Source: Glaciozyma antarctica PI12
Taxonomy: Eukaryota > Basidiomycota > Microbotryomycetes > Kriegeriales > Camptobasidiaceae
NCBI GenBank assembly: GCA_002917775.1
Contig: KZ627157.1
Coordinates: 1,155,454-1,219,453, forward strand
Reading direction: 5' to 3'
Length of the DNA: 64,000 nucleotides
Shown here: positions 9,215 to 19,943 of the stretch, piece by piece
Layout of the letters: every line of letters begins with the position of its first letter
How positions within the stretch are numbered: position 1 is the stretch's first letter
The notes under the pieces: generated by a model
Database searches by the model: none
What the model saw: the letters and a program-made list of their open reading frames with translations, nothing else
Told to the model about the DNA's origin: nothing
Position numbers and translations under genes: made by a program

Positions 9215-11816
9215 TCACGCCCTCCTAAGCCCCGTCTCTGGCATCGGCGGTACCTCCTCCTCGGCGCTCACCCAATCCGCATGCCCTCTCGAGCTCCCAC
9301 TCGACCCTCCTCTCGCGCTATCCGAGCTCCCAAACCTCCCACTCGCAACACCACTACTCCCCTCACTCCCGAGCGTCCCCGTCCTCCCCATCATGTCCGT
9401 CCGCCCGATCCTGAACCCCTCCGACACGTTCGTATCGTCTATCGAATCGGTTCTCGTTTGGCTGTGGCCTTGAGAGCGTGGGGAGAGGGAGTTGCCGATG
9501 GAAGAAGAGCCGGATCGCATCGAGTAGGAGAGGGAGGAGGAGCCGATGTCGGAGTAGGAGGACCCGCTTGCGTTGTTGGATCTCGGAACTCGTCTGCACG
9601 CGAGGGTTAGCTTGCGAGCGAAGGTGAAGAAGATGCACGTACTGTCCCAGAGTGCCCGAAGCTCGAGGCCGTCTTCTGCTTCTTGTGTCCCTTCTTTGGA
9701 ACGCTCGTCTCCATCTCGGGCGAGGAGGACTCGGCCTTGTCGTCCCCGAAGACGTCGTCAATTTCTCGATCTACCTCGTACGACGAGTTTGTGAGAGCTG
9801 GCGAGGCTGGGCGTGCGAAAAGAAGTGGCGAGGGGGAGTATACCGAGGGCGAGGCTGGTTCGAGAGGGGGAGAAGGCTTTCGTCGAGGTGCCTTGGCTGG
9901 AGAAGTGGTGAAGCTGCGGCGATGGGAGAGCGTCAGTAAACGGAAAAGTGAGCGAGAGAAGCGACGCACTGATCCTGACCGGCCTTCTCCTCCTCGTCCT
10001 TCGTCGTTCCTCCTCGCCGCTCCGCCGAATCCGAATCCCGCCAAAACTCCTCCCAGAGTCAACGCACTCTTCTTCTTCACGATCGTCGCGCTGCTCGTAC
10101 TCTCCTGCATCGACCGTGGAGGGGTACAAGGGAGTCCGGCTGCTCGTGCTTTTGAAGGCGTGCGAGGAGGAGAAGGCGGGAGGCCGCTCTGCGAGGTCGA
10201 AGTTTGGAGAGGCTGAGAGCTAGGTGGTTCGCCGGAGTAGAAGGTGAAAGGAGGCTGGGAGAATACTGGGAAGGAGGGGAAGGAGTCGCGGTCTTGCAGC
10301 GAGGGAGTAGTCGACGAGCCACCGTGCCATCGTGGTTCTGGTCGAGCAACACGTCAGCAAACGACTCCGCTGGCTACCAAGAAAAGTACCCACTGGCAAA
10401 GAAGAGATCCGTCATACTCGAGCTGTCCGCCGTCCCCCTCTTGCTCTCCTTGCCGCCACTCCAGCTCCCGCTCCCACTCCCGCTCCCACTCCCGCTCCCA
10501 CTCCCACTCCCACCCCCACTCCCCGTCGTCCCCGTCATCCCCGTCTCCCCACTGCTATTGGTCCCCTCATTCGTGATCTCCCTCCCCCCAATCCACCCCA
10601 TCTCGCTGACCGTAGGAAACTTGATCCTCCTCGGCTCAATCCTCTTCTCCGCGCTCTCCCCCGTCCCGCCCATCGAGCTCGCCGCATCGTTCCATTCCTC
10701 CCTAATAACCGCCAGCGTCCCCGTCGCTCCCGCCGCCGCCGCCCACCCCCTCTCACTCGGGCGATACTCATCCTCCTCCTCGCTCGCGTCCAGCAATCCC
10801 TCCCCCTCCCCCGCTTTCCGGGGACTCCGAATCTCCAACACCGGCTCCTCCCCTTCCCGCATCTTCCCCTTCAGCTCCTCCCGCTCTTCCTCCCGCTCCT
10901 CTTGCTTCCCAAATAGCCCTCCAAGCCCCCAGATCCCCCCTCGCTGACCCGTACTCCCGAACGAGCTACCCGAATTCCGTCCCTGACCTCGCCAGCCGGA
11001 TTCGCGGGCTTTGCGACGAGCTTTACGATGACGCTGGATGAGGAAGGCGAGGAGGAGGAAGAGGAGGAGAGCGAGTATGGTGCCGCAAACGATGCCCGCG
11101 ATTTGGCCGCCGGAAAGGTTGGATGAGGATGAGGAGAGGGAGGTAGGAGTGGGGGAAGGAAGAGCTGTGAAGCTGTGATTAGCTTCGGTGCTTTGGAGGG
11201 GGAGTAGGACGCACGCGAGGGTGATTGCGAGTCCGAGGAGGTAGGAGAGGGCGTCGCTCCTGTCGGTGCGGATATCGATTGAGATGCTGCAGCTACTCAG
11301 ATCCCCTTCGTTAGCTCTCCCGCGAGACACTCAGCACGTAAACTCACCAGAGCTACTCATCGTCTCCACCGTCGCAACAACACTCGTCAACACGACTCCC
11401 GTCTCCGCGCTCCCACTCGCCACCGCAGTCCCAGTCATCACCACACTCCCCGTCGCTCCCACTCCTCCATTCTCCGTCTCAACGGCCTCAAACAACCTCA
11501 CCGCACTATCTCCCAACGTAAACACCCTCGTCTCTCCCAGCACTCTCACGACCGTCGGTCCCTGCCCTCCTCCATCCGTATAAGGGAACCCCAGTACGAC
11601 TCCACTAGGCGCGTCGACCGTGAGCGGTAGCTGAAGGATTTCAGTACCCCATTGCGTGAGGACGATCGAGGCGATGAGGAGGGCTGGCGTTCCGGAGAGG
11701 AGGGTGGGGAGGGTGTAGAGTGCTGTGGTGGTGAGGGTTGGGGTGGAGGTGTAGGAGAGCCAGGCGGGGAGAGGGGCGGCGGGAGGAGTGTAAGTGAGGC
11801 TGAGAGGGGCTGCCAT
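9215..11816 (-). CDS. Ser-rich single-pass membrane protein, function unknown
   Basis: Start ATG at 11816 (MAAPLSLTYTPPAAP), stop TGA at 9215-9217 (...PPMPETGLRRA). The N-terminal half is an extracellular-type Ser/Thr-rich domain. Then comes one strong membrane helix (GGQIAGIVCGTILALLLFLL) followed by a basic cytosolic stop-transfer (RHRKARRKAR) and a long low-complexity tail with a Gly-Ser repeat (10461-10523), acidic and Ser-rich segments. This architecture is common among fungal Mid2/Skg6-like wall-stress or morphogenesis sensors, but I see no diagnostic domain. Introns are near 11290-11355, 11165-11215, 10324-10384, about 9915-9970 and about 9597-9640; some junctions are not fixed. The family assignment is inference; the topology is clear. 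Confidence 0.6.
10461..10523 (-). repeat. Gly-Ser coding simple repeat
   Basis: A pyrimidine-rich 6-nt repeat (CTCCCG / CTCCCA variants on the plus strand) encodes a run of about nine Gly-Ser pairs in the cytosolic tail of the membrane protein at 9215-11816. Confidence 0.8.
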
Positions 11817-12381
11817 GGCCGGCACTGGAAGTGGACGAGGGGCGAGGGGTGAGGACTGAGTTGGGCGAGAAGCTCGGCGCCTTCGTCTTCGATCCCTCTG
11901 CTGGAGAGAGGAGAGGTGCTGCTGCTGATTAGGAACGTGTACGAGGAGGGGCTTGCTGAGTCGCGAGAGGAGGTCAGTTCAATTCCGTTCCTGAAGGGCT
12001 TTCCTCCTGGACTCACCCAGTGAGGACGCTGTGCCTTGCTGGCAGAAGCTGGTATCGCGGCGGGCAAGAGAGCTGTTCAGTCGTGAGGAGGCAGCCGCGA
12101 CGAAGGCGAGTTTCGGTTCAACGAGAATTCTACCAAATCGTTTTGCGATCGACGGCGCGTGTTCTTCGCGTCAACAGTTGCCAGCTGGCGGGTACAACCC
12201 CCTCAGCAACGAGCGAAAAGGAGAGAGGAACAAGGCTTGGAAGACGGCTTCGTGGAAGAGAAGTAGCGACGCGCAGCGAGGGCGCAGGAGCAAGCCGCAC
12301 CACCGTCTGGTCCCCTTCGTCTGAGGCAGAACGCCAGAACCTGCTCTGCAAAGTGTAGCATTACAATAGTCGTGCGACGCG
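11817..12381. other. Intergenic region
   Basis: It holds the upstream region of the membrane protein gene (11816, minus) and the 3' flank of the beta-repeat gene (12382, minus). Pyrimidine-rich and purine-rich tracts are present; no further gene is supported. Confidence 0.5.
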
Positions 12382-13886
12382 TCACACAATCGAAACGGAA
12401 GCCGACGCGTTGCTCGTCGAGACGTCGAGCGTCGAGCTCGCTGCTCCCTCTCCACTCGCAACGGTCCCTTCGACCTTGGACTTGCTCTGTTCCTTCCAGG
12501 TGACCGTGTGGATCGCAGAAGGAGCATCGAAATGAGCCTCTCCGTTCGAGGTCGATACCTGCGAGAAACAATGAGCAATCGCGCAACGCATGCGAAGCGA
12601 GAAACGCACCTTGAACGACCCAACGAACGGCGAATGGTCCTGCAGCTTGACATGCCCATTCGACGACCTCGACTTCGCATCCAACACGACTCCCCTCGGA
12701 TGACCAGCACAATCACATCAATCACCCCGTTCGTATTCTCCACCACCATCTCCACCCTCCCCCTCGCCACCGGCTCCTTCTTCGAATCCAGCAACTCGGG
12801 CGTCCCCTCCCTCCTTCCCTCCTCATCTCCCAATAGCTCCACCGTCACCTCGATTGAAGAATTGAGCGTCTTGAGCCTCAATTCCTTGCCAGCGCGGTAC
12901 GAGCCCTTGATCGCTGCGTTCACGGAGCGAACGACGATCCCTCCTGGAGCGCTGAACGTCCCTCCAACAGCGCCATTTGCATTATCCACGACGATACCTT
13001 CGCGCGCGGAGAACCGTCCTTCAACAGCGGCGTTCCGAGTTGAGACGCTCAGGACCCCGACGTTGTATTCCCCGCTCACGGAGCCGTTGTTCGTCTTGAT
13101 CTCGCAGCGGCCTTCAACGACGTAGGAACCGCTGATCTCAGCATTCACCGTCGTAGCGTCCAGCTCTCCGGCCTCGAATGTTCCAGTGATAGTGGCGTTG
13201 GAAGTGGAGAGGTGTACGACGCCGGCTCGGAGGGAGGAGAAGGAGATGAGGGCGTTGGAGGTGGTGATGGAGAGGGTGTGGATGAAGAGGGTCGAGAGGG
13301 TGGGAGAGTCCGAGGGTGGCGCCAGTGCGTGCCTGAGGTGCGGAGGGAGTGTGTGAGGAGAGGAGGGAAAAGGGGGGAAGAAGAAGGTAATGTGGAAGGA
13401 GAGCTGGGAGGCTAGTCGGGCTGGAGATATCGTAGGAGTCTGTAGCGCGCCGTCAGCTTCCACAGAGCCGCGAGAGAGAGCACGCACCACCACCCTCAGC
13501 TCCACTCCGTCCTCCCCGACCTTCCTCAGCCCAATCTCCACCTCGTTCCACAAGCTCTCATCACTCCACCTCGCCTCCACTTCCCCCTCCAAGTACCCCT
13601 CTCCCTCGCCCAGCTGCGGTCCGCGCGCCTTGGAGTCCTCCGCCGTGGTAGCAGAGACAGCAAGGTCGTAACTCGGCGGCGCAGCGCTCTCCCGTACGGA
13701 AAAGAGGACGGTACCGTGTGACCAGGAGCCGCTGGAGGTGAAGGAGAGGCGGGTGAGGGAGGAGATGGGAGCCTCGAGGCTGGAGCGGGTGACGGTGGAG
13801 CCGCGCGGAAGGGGCGTTGAGGGTTCCCAGTCGCAGGGCGGGATGCGGATGGCAGGCGTTAGGTAAGAGGCTAATGCGGAGAGCAT
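12382..13886 (-). CDS. Beta-repeat protein (DUF4097/DUF7330-like)
   Basis: Start ATG at 13886 (MLSALASYLTPAIRIPPCDW), stop TGA at 12382-12384. The C-terminal two-thirds is a ladder of short repeats of the form TSNAxIxGxF / TVNAEISGSY / TNNGSVSGEY / TRNAAVEGRF / NANGAVGGTF / SVNAAIKGSY, ending STSNASASVSIV. This looks like the beta-helix architecture of bacterial DUF4097 adhesin-like domains and of fungal proteins annotated DUF7330. Function is unknown; it has no signal peptide, so it is probably cytosolic. Two introns are exact multiples of three and open (13440-13487, 48 nt; 12559-12609, 51 nt). Near 12691-12700 the reading frame must shift by one base to continue into VLDAKSRSSNGHV; a missing G in a G4 run fits best. 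That is probably a sequence error. Confidence 0.65.
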
Positions 13887-14072
13887 CCTGAGTGTGTCGC
13901 CTGTAGGAGATGTCGCATGTGAGAGAGAGAAGAGAAGTCGGCGCCAAAACAATCTCTTTGTTGACTTCTTCTCGCTCGGCTCGGCTCGGCCGGACGTATC
14001 TCTGCGCTCTCTTCTTCATCCTGTAGCGCCTGACTGGTCTATATAAGTATTGCGTCGACCTCCCAGCACTAA

Positions 14073-15372
14073 TCACGCTCCAATCCTCTTCCTAAACGCC
14101 TCCCACTCCTCTACCGCCAACCCAACCGCCTCCGCCCCCTCCCCCTCCAACGCCCTCACCACACTCCTTAACTGCATCTTCTCCTCCTCCCCAAATGCAC
14201 TTCCAACCTCGTCCAACTTCTCCGCCAAATTAACGCACACCCTCAACGCCTTCTCGCGGTAATCGAGATCCACTTCTCCGTCCCCGTCTGGGCCTGTTGG
14301 GAGAGCGGAAGGGGTGAGAGAGAGGAGGAGGGTGGGGAGGAGAGAGGGGCGGAGGGAGGCGAGGAATGGGAGAGGAGGGGATTGGGAGGCGAGCTGGCAG
14401 AGGAGGAAGGCGGTTTTGGTTCGGAGCGTGGCGGAGGGGTCTGTTGAGGCGGGAGAGAGTGGTGGGAATAAAAGGTAATAGGAGGGGAGGAGGAAGAGGT
14501 CAGCGGTGATTTGAGAAGGAGGCACGGGAGGACGCACCAAGGAGAGTCTGGTGCAGGACGTTCCATCCGTCGAGCTCGGCGAAACGGTTCACTGCAGGCT
14601 CGGATAGCTTGAGCGTCGATGATAGTGCGTACATGGCCTTGTTACGGGCTGCGGGGGAAAGAGTGCGGGAGTGCGGGAGACGAGATGATGGTGGGGAGGG
14701 GGTCGAGTTCGAGGAACTGTGGCGGTCAGTGATTAGCTGACACTCCTCGGTCTTGATGGGAGAGTACGTACGGCGCTTTGTGCTCGAGGGTTGTTCTACA
14801 AGACGTCAGCTGGGGAGTGGGAGCGCGATAGTAGAAGAACGCACCTGCACAGCGGTGCCGCACACCCAGCAGGCTCGGAGAGCAATCTCCTCATCCTCGT
14901 CCGTCGTGTACTTCAATACGGGAACCCAGAGGTTCAGGAACTTGAGATCTGCGCTCGTCGAAAGCTTTGGTCAGCTCGCCACTCCCCTTTCCAAAAAAGC
15001 TCTAGGACAGCTCACCATTCGCATTGTCGAGGTCCTCGACCAGCTGCTCACCCAGCCCATCAGCTCCTCCCTTAGCTCCAGTCTCAAGCGCAAGCTCACC
15101 ATCTCCAAATCATCCCAAGCCCTCAACCGATCCTCCTTCGTAACATCCGCATCCTTAACCCCTCCACCATCCCTATCCACCCAGCGTCCCTCAATTACCT
15201 CGACGCACTCCTTCATCCTATCCGCATCAGTCGTCCCCATGATCGCTTTGAGCATATCCGTGTTGAGGTCGGGGCGAAGACCGGCTTTCATGTCTTCGGC
15301 GAGCTTGGGGAGAGCGCCTGGGGCGGCGTGTTCGATGCCCCAGCGGAGGAGAGATTGGGTGCCGTCGCTCAT
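14073..15372 (-). CDS. FES1: Hsp70 nucleotide exchange factor Fes1 (HspBP1 family)
   Basis: Start ATG at 15372 (MSDGTQSLLRWGIEHAAPG), stop at 14073. The N-terminus has the Fes1 pattern in which a short helix is followed by LLRWGIEHA..., and the rest is an armadillo-like helical repeat region (FLNLWVPVL..., EIALRACWVCGTAVQ, NKAMYALSSTL, AVNRFAELDGWNVLHQTLLD, KTAFLLCQLASQ). Fes1/HspBP1 binds the ATPase domain of cytosolic Hsp70 (Ssa1) and releases ADP, which helps protein folding and the degradation of misfolded proteins. Introns occur near 14970-15020, 14820-14846, 14720-14790, 14650-14720 and 14490-14540. It is divergent from the next gene (15674, plus), with a 300-bp shared upstream region. 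Confidence 0.85.
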
Positions 15373-15673
15373 GTCGTTGCTTGGGCGAGGATTAGGGGGG
15401 TCGGGGTGCGAGGGTGTGGTTGGTGGCAGAGAGAGGTTTGCGTCGAGCTCGTCGAGAAAGCGACGAGAAACGCATCGAACGATGGGCTCCTTCACTCTCC
15501 TTATCCCACTCGCCTTGACTCAGCGTGAGCACCAGGGCTACGGCTGAATCAGCACCGCACAACCGCCGCCAACCGCCCGCGTAATCGAAGCTCAAGCGCA
15601 CCTCCCACCAGCACTCCCCCTACCTACTCCTGATCCCAGCGCTCCTCCACCGCAGGCCCGCCGCGACGCCGCC
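15373..15673. promoter_or_regulatory. Shared divergent upstream region of FES1 and the 15674 gene
   Basis: About 300 bp lie between two divergent start codons. No heat-shock element or TATA box stands out clearly, so only the divergent arrangement is claimed. Confidence 0.4.
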
Positions 15674-16500
15674 ATGTCAGGTCCGTTCCACCTCCCATCT
15701 CCAGCTTATCCAGCTCACGCCCCACCCCAGACGTCCACTCCTTCGGCGACACAGACCCCACCTCCGACGCCCTCTCCCCTTTCCTCTGGATCCCCCTCGT
15801 CTCCACCGCCCTCCTCTGCGTCCTCTTTATCTGTTTCCGCCGCGCCCAAAGCCTAGAGCTCTACGAGCGTTTACGCACCTAGTCCGTCTCTCCCCCTTCT
15901 TACCCGGGATCGCACTGACGAAAGCGCAGTACCCTCTCTCGCCTCCCTGGAAGCATCTACCTCCGAGGAACAGCGGCGGACGATCTGGAACTGGCGCTCG
16001 ATTCGGAGTCGGATGAGGAGGGAGGGACAAGGGAGAGGGACGACGACGACGAACTCCCTTCGGCGCTACCGCCACCACGGCCGACGCTCCTCCAGCGAGG
16101 GACGAAGGTGCTTGAAACGCTGGGATGGATAGGGGAGGGGAAGGAGCGTGGGTGGAGTGAGGGGAGGGATGGGGGGATTGCGAGAGCGTTCTGGGGGGTG
16201 CGGAGAGGGGATCGAACGGGGGGGATTCGGTTAGGAGGGGAGGAGGGGCGGGGAGGAGGACGGGGGTTTGGAGGAGCGGTTTCGGAGCGTGTGGGAGATG
16301 TTGGGCCGCCAGCAGCTTCGAAATCGGTGGTGCCGCCGTCGCCTAGAGCGAGTTCGAGCCCGACGCTGTTTGATTTGGGGGAGCAGGATGAGGAGGCGGA
16401 TGCGGTGGAGTTGCCGATGGAGTTTGCGTTACCAGTGGAGAGGCCGTGGGGTGGAGAGCGAAGGTCGAGTGGGCAGAGGGGGATGCAGAGGATGGAGTGA
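15674..16500 (+). CDS. Small membrane protein with acidic tail, unrecognised
   Basis: Proposed start is ATG 15674, with only 7 coding bases in exon 1 (ATGTCAG), then an intron ending CCCCAG near 15731. The product opens MSDVHSFGDTDPTSDA and has one clear membrane helix (FLWIPLVSTALLCVLFICF). A second intron ends GCGCAG at 15929, and the rest reads GSIYLRGTAADDLELALDSE, an acidic stretch, RPTLLQRGTKVLETLGWIGE and a low-complexity tail, with stop TGA at 16498-16500. The donor of intron 2 is not certain: the normal GT near 15869 is out of phase, while a GC at 15867 is in phase. I do not recognise the family. It is probably a tail- or signal-anchored membrane protein. Confidence 0.5.
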
Positions 16501-17045
16501 TGCGATGCGATGGGTCGGAGTTTGTTGTTCATTCAGGCGGTTCCTGCTTCGGTACTGCTCTGTTTTCGTATTCTACGCTGCTCGCTACTCGACTTGGCCA
16601 TCGCTCACTGCACCTCATCGCCGCTTGAACGACACTGCGAATTGTCCACCAGGCCCCTGCCTCGCTGCTCTCGTACGAAAGTGCGATCAGCCTGTCTCTG
16701 TCTCCAGTCCTTTTCGGATATTCTCTTCGCTCAGTTACAGCCCCCTCCAGCAGCTTGCTCTCGTCGTTGCGAAGAAAGAGAGTAGGTGCGGAATTCCGAG
16801 TCCTTTTCTCGCTCGCTCGGAATCACCAACGCGCCAGAGTGAGCCTCGGAAGAATCAAGCTATTCTGTGCTTGTACAACTCCATCTCCACCTATGCTCCC
16901 TTGGGGTCCATCGCCAGAACCGCGTCGCGTCGACCGCCAGCGCGCCAGCAGCCGCGAATCTCGATCGCAGATCGCTGCTGTCATTCGAGTTCCTCCCTCG
17001 GTCTCAGCCTTTTTTCCTCTCGACAGCTTCCCCAGCCACACAGCG
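16501..17045. other. Intergenic / upstream region
   Basis: This is the 5' flank of the four-helix membrane protein at 17046. A long open frame crosses it but lacks any motif, and I regard it as non-coding. Confidence 0.45.
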
Positions 17046-17965
17046 ATGGCCGAGCGAACTCTCCTCCTCCGCCCATCCACCCCACCTCTCCCAGCACCCG
17101 TCCACTACCTCCAAACCCACCGCGCGGTCGTCTACCAGCTCACCTCCCTCCTAACGGCAGTCGACGGTCTCGCGGGCACGTACGCGCTCAAGCTCCTCAA
17201 TAGCAAGGTCCTACTCGCACGGTCGTATGGAGCGACGTTGGATATCGGGAACGCGTGGTTCGCGGGCTTCCTTCTCACGGTTGCTGGAGCTTTGGCAGGG
17301 GCGGCTTGTGTGAGTCCTGTGAGAAGGTGGGGGGAGGGGAGCTGACGCGTGGGAGCGCAGGGGATCTTGTTCCTTGTGCTCATGCTGCATCCTTCGCATG
17401 GGGAGACGAGGAATCGCGTCCTGGCGAAGGAAGGGGTGTTTGCGGTGTTTGCGAGCTTCTTCCTCGTGTCTTCCGTCTTCTCTACCGTAAGCTCTGCGCA
17501 TGCGTCTGCAGGGAAAGGAGCTGAAGTCGTACTGGACGCAGGTCGTGGTCGCTACGGGCTCAGCAACGCTCTACACGCCCCGACTATCGGACGTGATGCG
17601 GCAGTACGTTATCGAGAAGCTCGGAGGGTCTCTAGGTACGCCCCTCTCCCCCCTGCAAACTCCCCAGCTAACCCCCATCCAGCGTACCGAAACTTCGGCC
17701 CAGCAATCACCTTTGTCGTCCTCGGCTGGATCTCCTGGGCCTCCCTCACCCTCTCGTGCGATCATTCCATCATTCCCTCGCGAACGGCTCTAACCTACCT
17801 CCCAGGCTCGTCCTGGTATCTCTCGCAGGCCGACACGTCCTTCACCGCGGTCCAGCCCTTGGCGTCGTGCGCGGTCTTCCAGAACGTCTCGCCGCGAAAC
17901 ATCTCGCACCGTATCTCGGCATCGACCCGCTCGTCGTCGGTGGAGAATCTCACGAGGAGCAGTAA
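17046..17965 (+). CDS. Four-helix integral membrane protein, unrecognised
   Basis: Start ATG 17046 (MAERTLLLRPSTPPLPAP), stop at 17963-17965. Exons: 17046-17309, 17361-17486 (or to 17465), 17512-17635, 17683-17755, 17806-17965. Hydrophobic segments lie at VVYQLTSLLTAVDGLAGTYA (weak), AWFAGFLLTVAGALAGAACG into ILFLVLML, GVFAVFASFFLVSSVFS, and AITFVVLGWISWASLTLSLVLV. A tetraspan layout with both ends in the cytosol is the simplest reading; I see no family motif. The second intron is odd: the most natural protein needs a 25-nt intron (17487-17511), and the alternative is a 46-nt intron starting GTGTCT at 17466, which would remove seven residues from a membrane helix. Confidence 0.6.
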
Positions 17966-18000
17966 AGCCCGCTATAGATTGTAACAACACGCAGTGCCAC

Positions 18001-19835
18001 TCATTGCACTGGCTCTGTCTCTATCAGCCCTACCCACAGCGCCTCCTCCCCACATTCCACCTCTCCCAAACTCCACTCCGCCTCCTCCCCCGCGAGCCCC
18101 AATTCCTGCAACGGCATCACCAGCTCCGTCGGCTCGTAAACATGCATCAACACCGTAGGAGGTTTCGCCGCCGCCGCCAACGTAGGGGGAGAAGCGGACG
18201 CGATCGTCCCCACGCCCAATCGTCCATGAGCGTTGTTGAGCCCCCATGTCCAGAGGGATGAGGCGGTTCCTGCGTCTGAGAAGGGATGAGTGGGAGTGCG
18301 GAGAGGGAGGGAGGAGACGGACCTCGGATGGCGGAGGCCCAGCCCCACCCTGCGCGAATGCGGTTTACGCCTTGTCCTTCGAGGGAGTCGATACGCCTGA
18401 CGAGAGAGGTTTCGAGCGTTTTGGGACCGAGACCGAGGGCGCCGAAGCCTGCGGCGTAGACTGAGCCGCGGTCTGTGATGGAGTCAGCTTCGAGTGCGGG
18501 AGAGCGAAGTGGTTGAGAGATCAGGGAGACTGGGTGGCTTTTTTTGAAAGCCGAGAAGACGTCTCTATATTTCCGGATGTGTAGTTCTTCCACACTCCTT
18601 CCTTCGCTCGTTGGATCCTAGGACCCGCAGAAGTGAAAGAAGAGCGCGTCCGATGGCCCCGGCTTCGTTCATCACTTCTCATGCGTGCGGGAACGGAAAG
18701 AGAAGCTCACCATCGAGGACGAGAGAGAAGGAACCACCGCAGCGGAAATCGACGATTCGACGAGAGGAGGGAAGGAAGGAAGAGTCGATCTCGGTCGGCG
18801 AGTGAATCTGGTCGATCTTGCGGCCGTGTAATCCTTGAGCGTATTCCTGCAGCAGGCGGCGTAAGGAAAGTGTCGCTGTAGTAGGAGAAAGAACCTACCG
18901 AGTTCCCCCAAGTCCACACCCTCCCACTTGCGGTGATGAACGCCGACGTATCCGCTCCCGCTCGAATCTTGGCGATTCCTCCCTCGGCCGCGATTTCGCG
19001 CGGTAGTTCCATCTTGCGAAGCTCATACACGTCCGTAACGACCTCGGGGCCGAGTCCTAGCTGACCGTCGGTGTTGCAGCCGGTCCCGTAGACTTCGCCG
19101 GAATCTGCAAGGATGGGATCAGCGAATGCAGGAGCCAAGGGAGAGGACACGCACCCGTCAGCAGCAGCAGATGCTCAAACCCGGCTGCGAGCTGCTTGAT
19201 CCCCTTGATCTCGGGCGGCAAGTTGACCAGCGTCGCTCTGGACAGCATGTGCAGCTCTGGCTCATGATCATCGGGCGTCCGCTCGCTCGGCGCATAAAAC
19301 GCTGGCTGTCCTAATCGTCCCCTCTGCAACGATCCCCAAGCATAAAGCGCCGTGCTATCTTTCACGGCCCTCATTAGCTCGACTCCCCTCACAAGACGCG
19401 GACCAGCGCACCCTGTCTCCGCAAGAGCAGATAGCTACTCTGCACCGACGCCGTCGCCTGCAGCACTTCCTCCCCTTCGAAACCCTCCACAAGCCCCCTC
19501 GTCCCCTCCTGCGAATTAAACCCCAGCCCCAATTGTCCCACCTCGTTCCTCCCAACCGCGAAACACCGATCGACACCCTGACTCCTGTAGCTGAACAAGT
19601 TGTGCTCCAAGCCGGACGCGAGACCGGAGGGGAGGATGGACCAGCCTTCGGCGACGTCTGCGGCACGGCCGATCGAGCCGAGCCAGGAGGAGATGGGAGC
19701 GGGAGTGAGAGCTGGGTTGGAGGGGGATTGGCGGGAACGGGCGGCGTAGGCGAGCGGGGGGGAGAGCGGGTTGTGCCCTGCTAGGAGGAGGTGGGAGAGG
19801 GTACGCCGGGTGGGAGTGGGGCGGACTATCGACAT
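18001..19835 (-). CDS. RCC1-repeat beta-propeller protein, probably mitochondrial
   Basis: Start ATG 19835 (MSIVRPTPTRRTLSHLLLAG), stop TGA 18001-18003. The N-terminus is Arg-rich and free of acidic residues, like a mitochondrial presequence. RCC1-type blades follow: VDRCFAVGRNEVGQLGLG, ALYAWGSLQRGRLGQP, GEVYGTGCNTDGQLGLG, GRVWTWGNS, GSVYAAGFGALGLG and LWTWGLNNAHGRLGVG. Mitochondrial RCC1-like proteins (human RCC1L, yeast Fmp25) act in mitoribosome or complex III assembly; which of these this gene matches is not decided here. Introns lie near 19365-19420 (this one seems to end in AAG rather than CAG), 19105-19160, about 18883-18920, about 18470-18560 and 18270-18325. Confidence 0.75.
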
Positions 19836-19943
19836 TGTCGAGCGAGGTGGAGGAGGGAGAAAGGTGAACACGATGAGAGGTGCTCTCCCTCCGCCCTCGT
19901 CCCCTACCAGCCGCTCGCCCTCCCTACACTCCGATTATAAGCT

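Noticed and set aside
16268-17203. 311-residue open frame overlapping two genes
   Set aside because: Arg/Ser-rich chance frame in a GC-rich region; it crosses the promoter and first exon of the tetraspan gene and has no introns or motifs.
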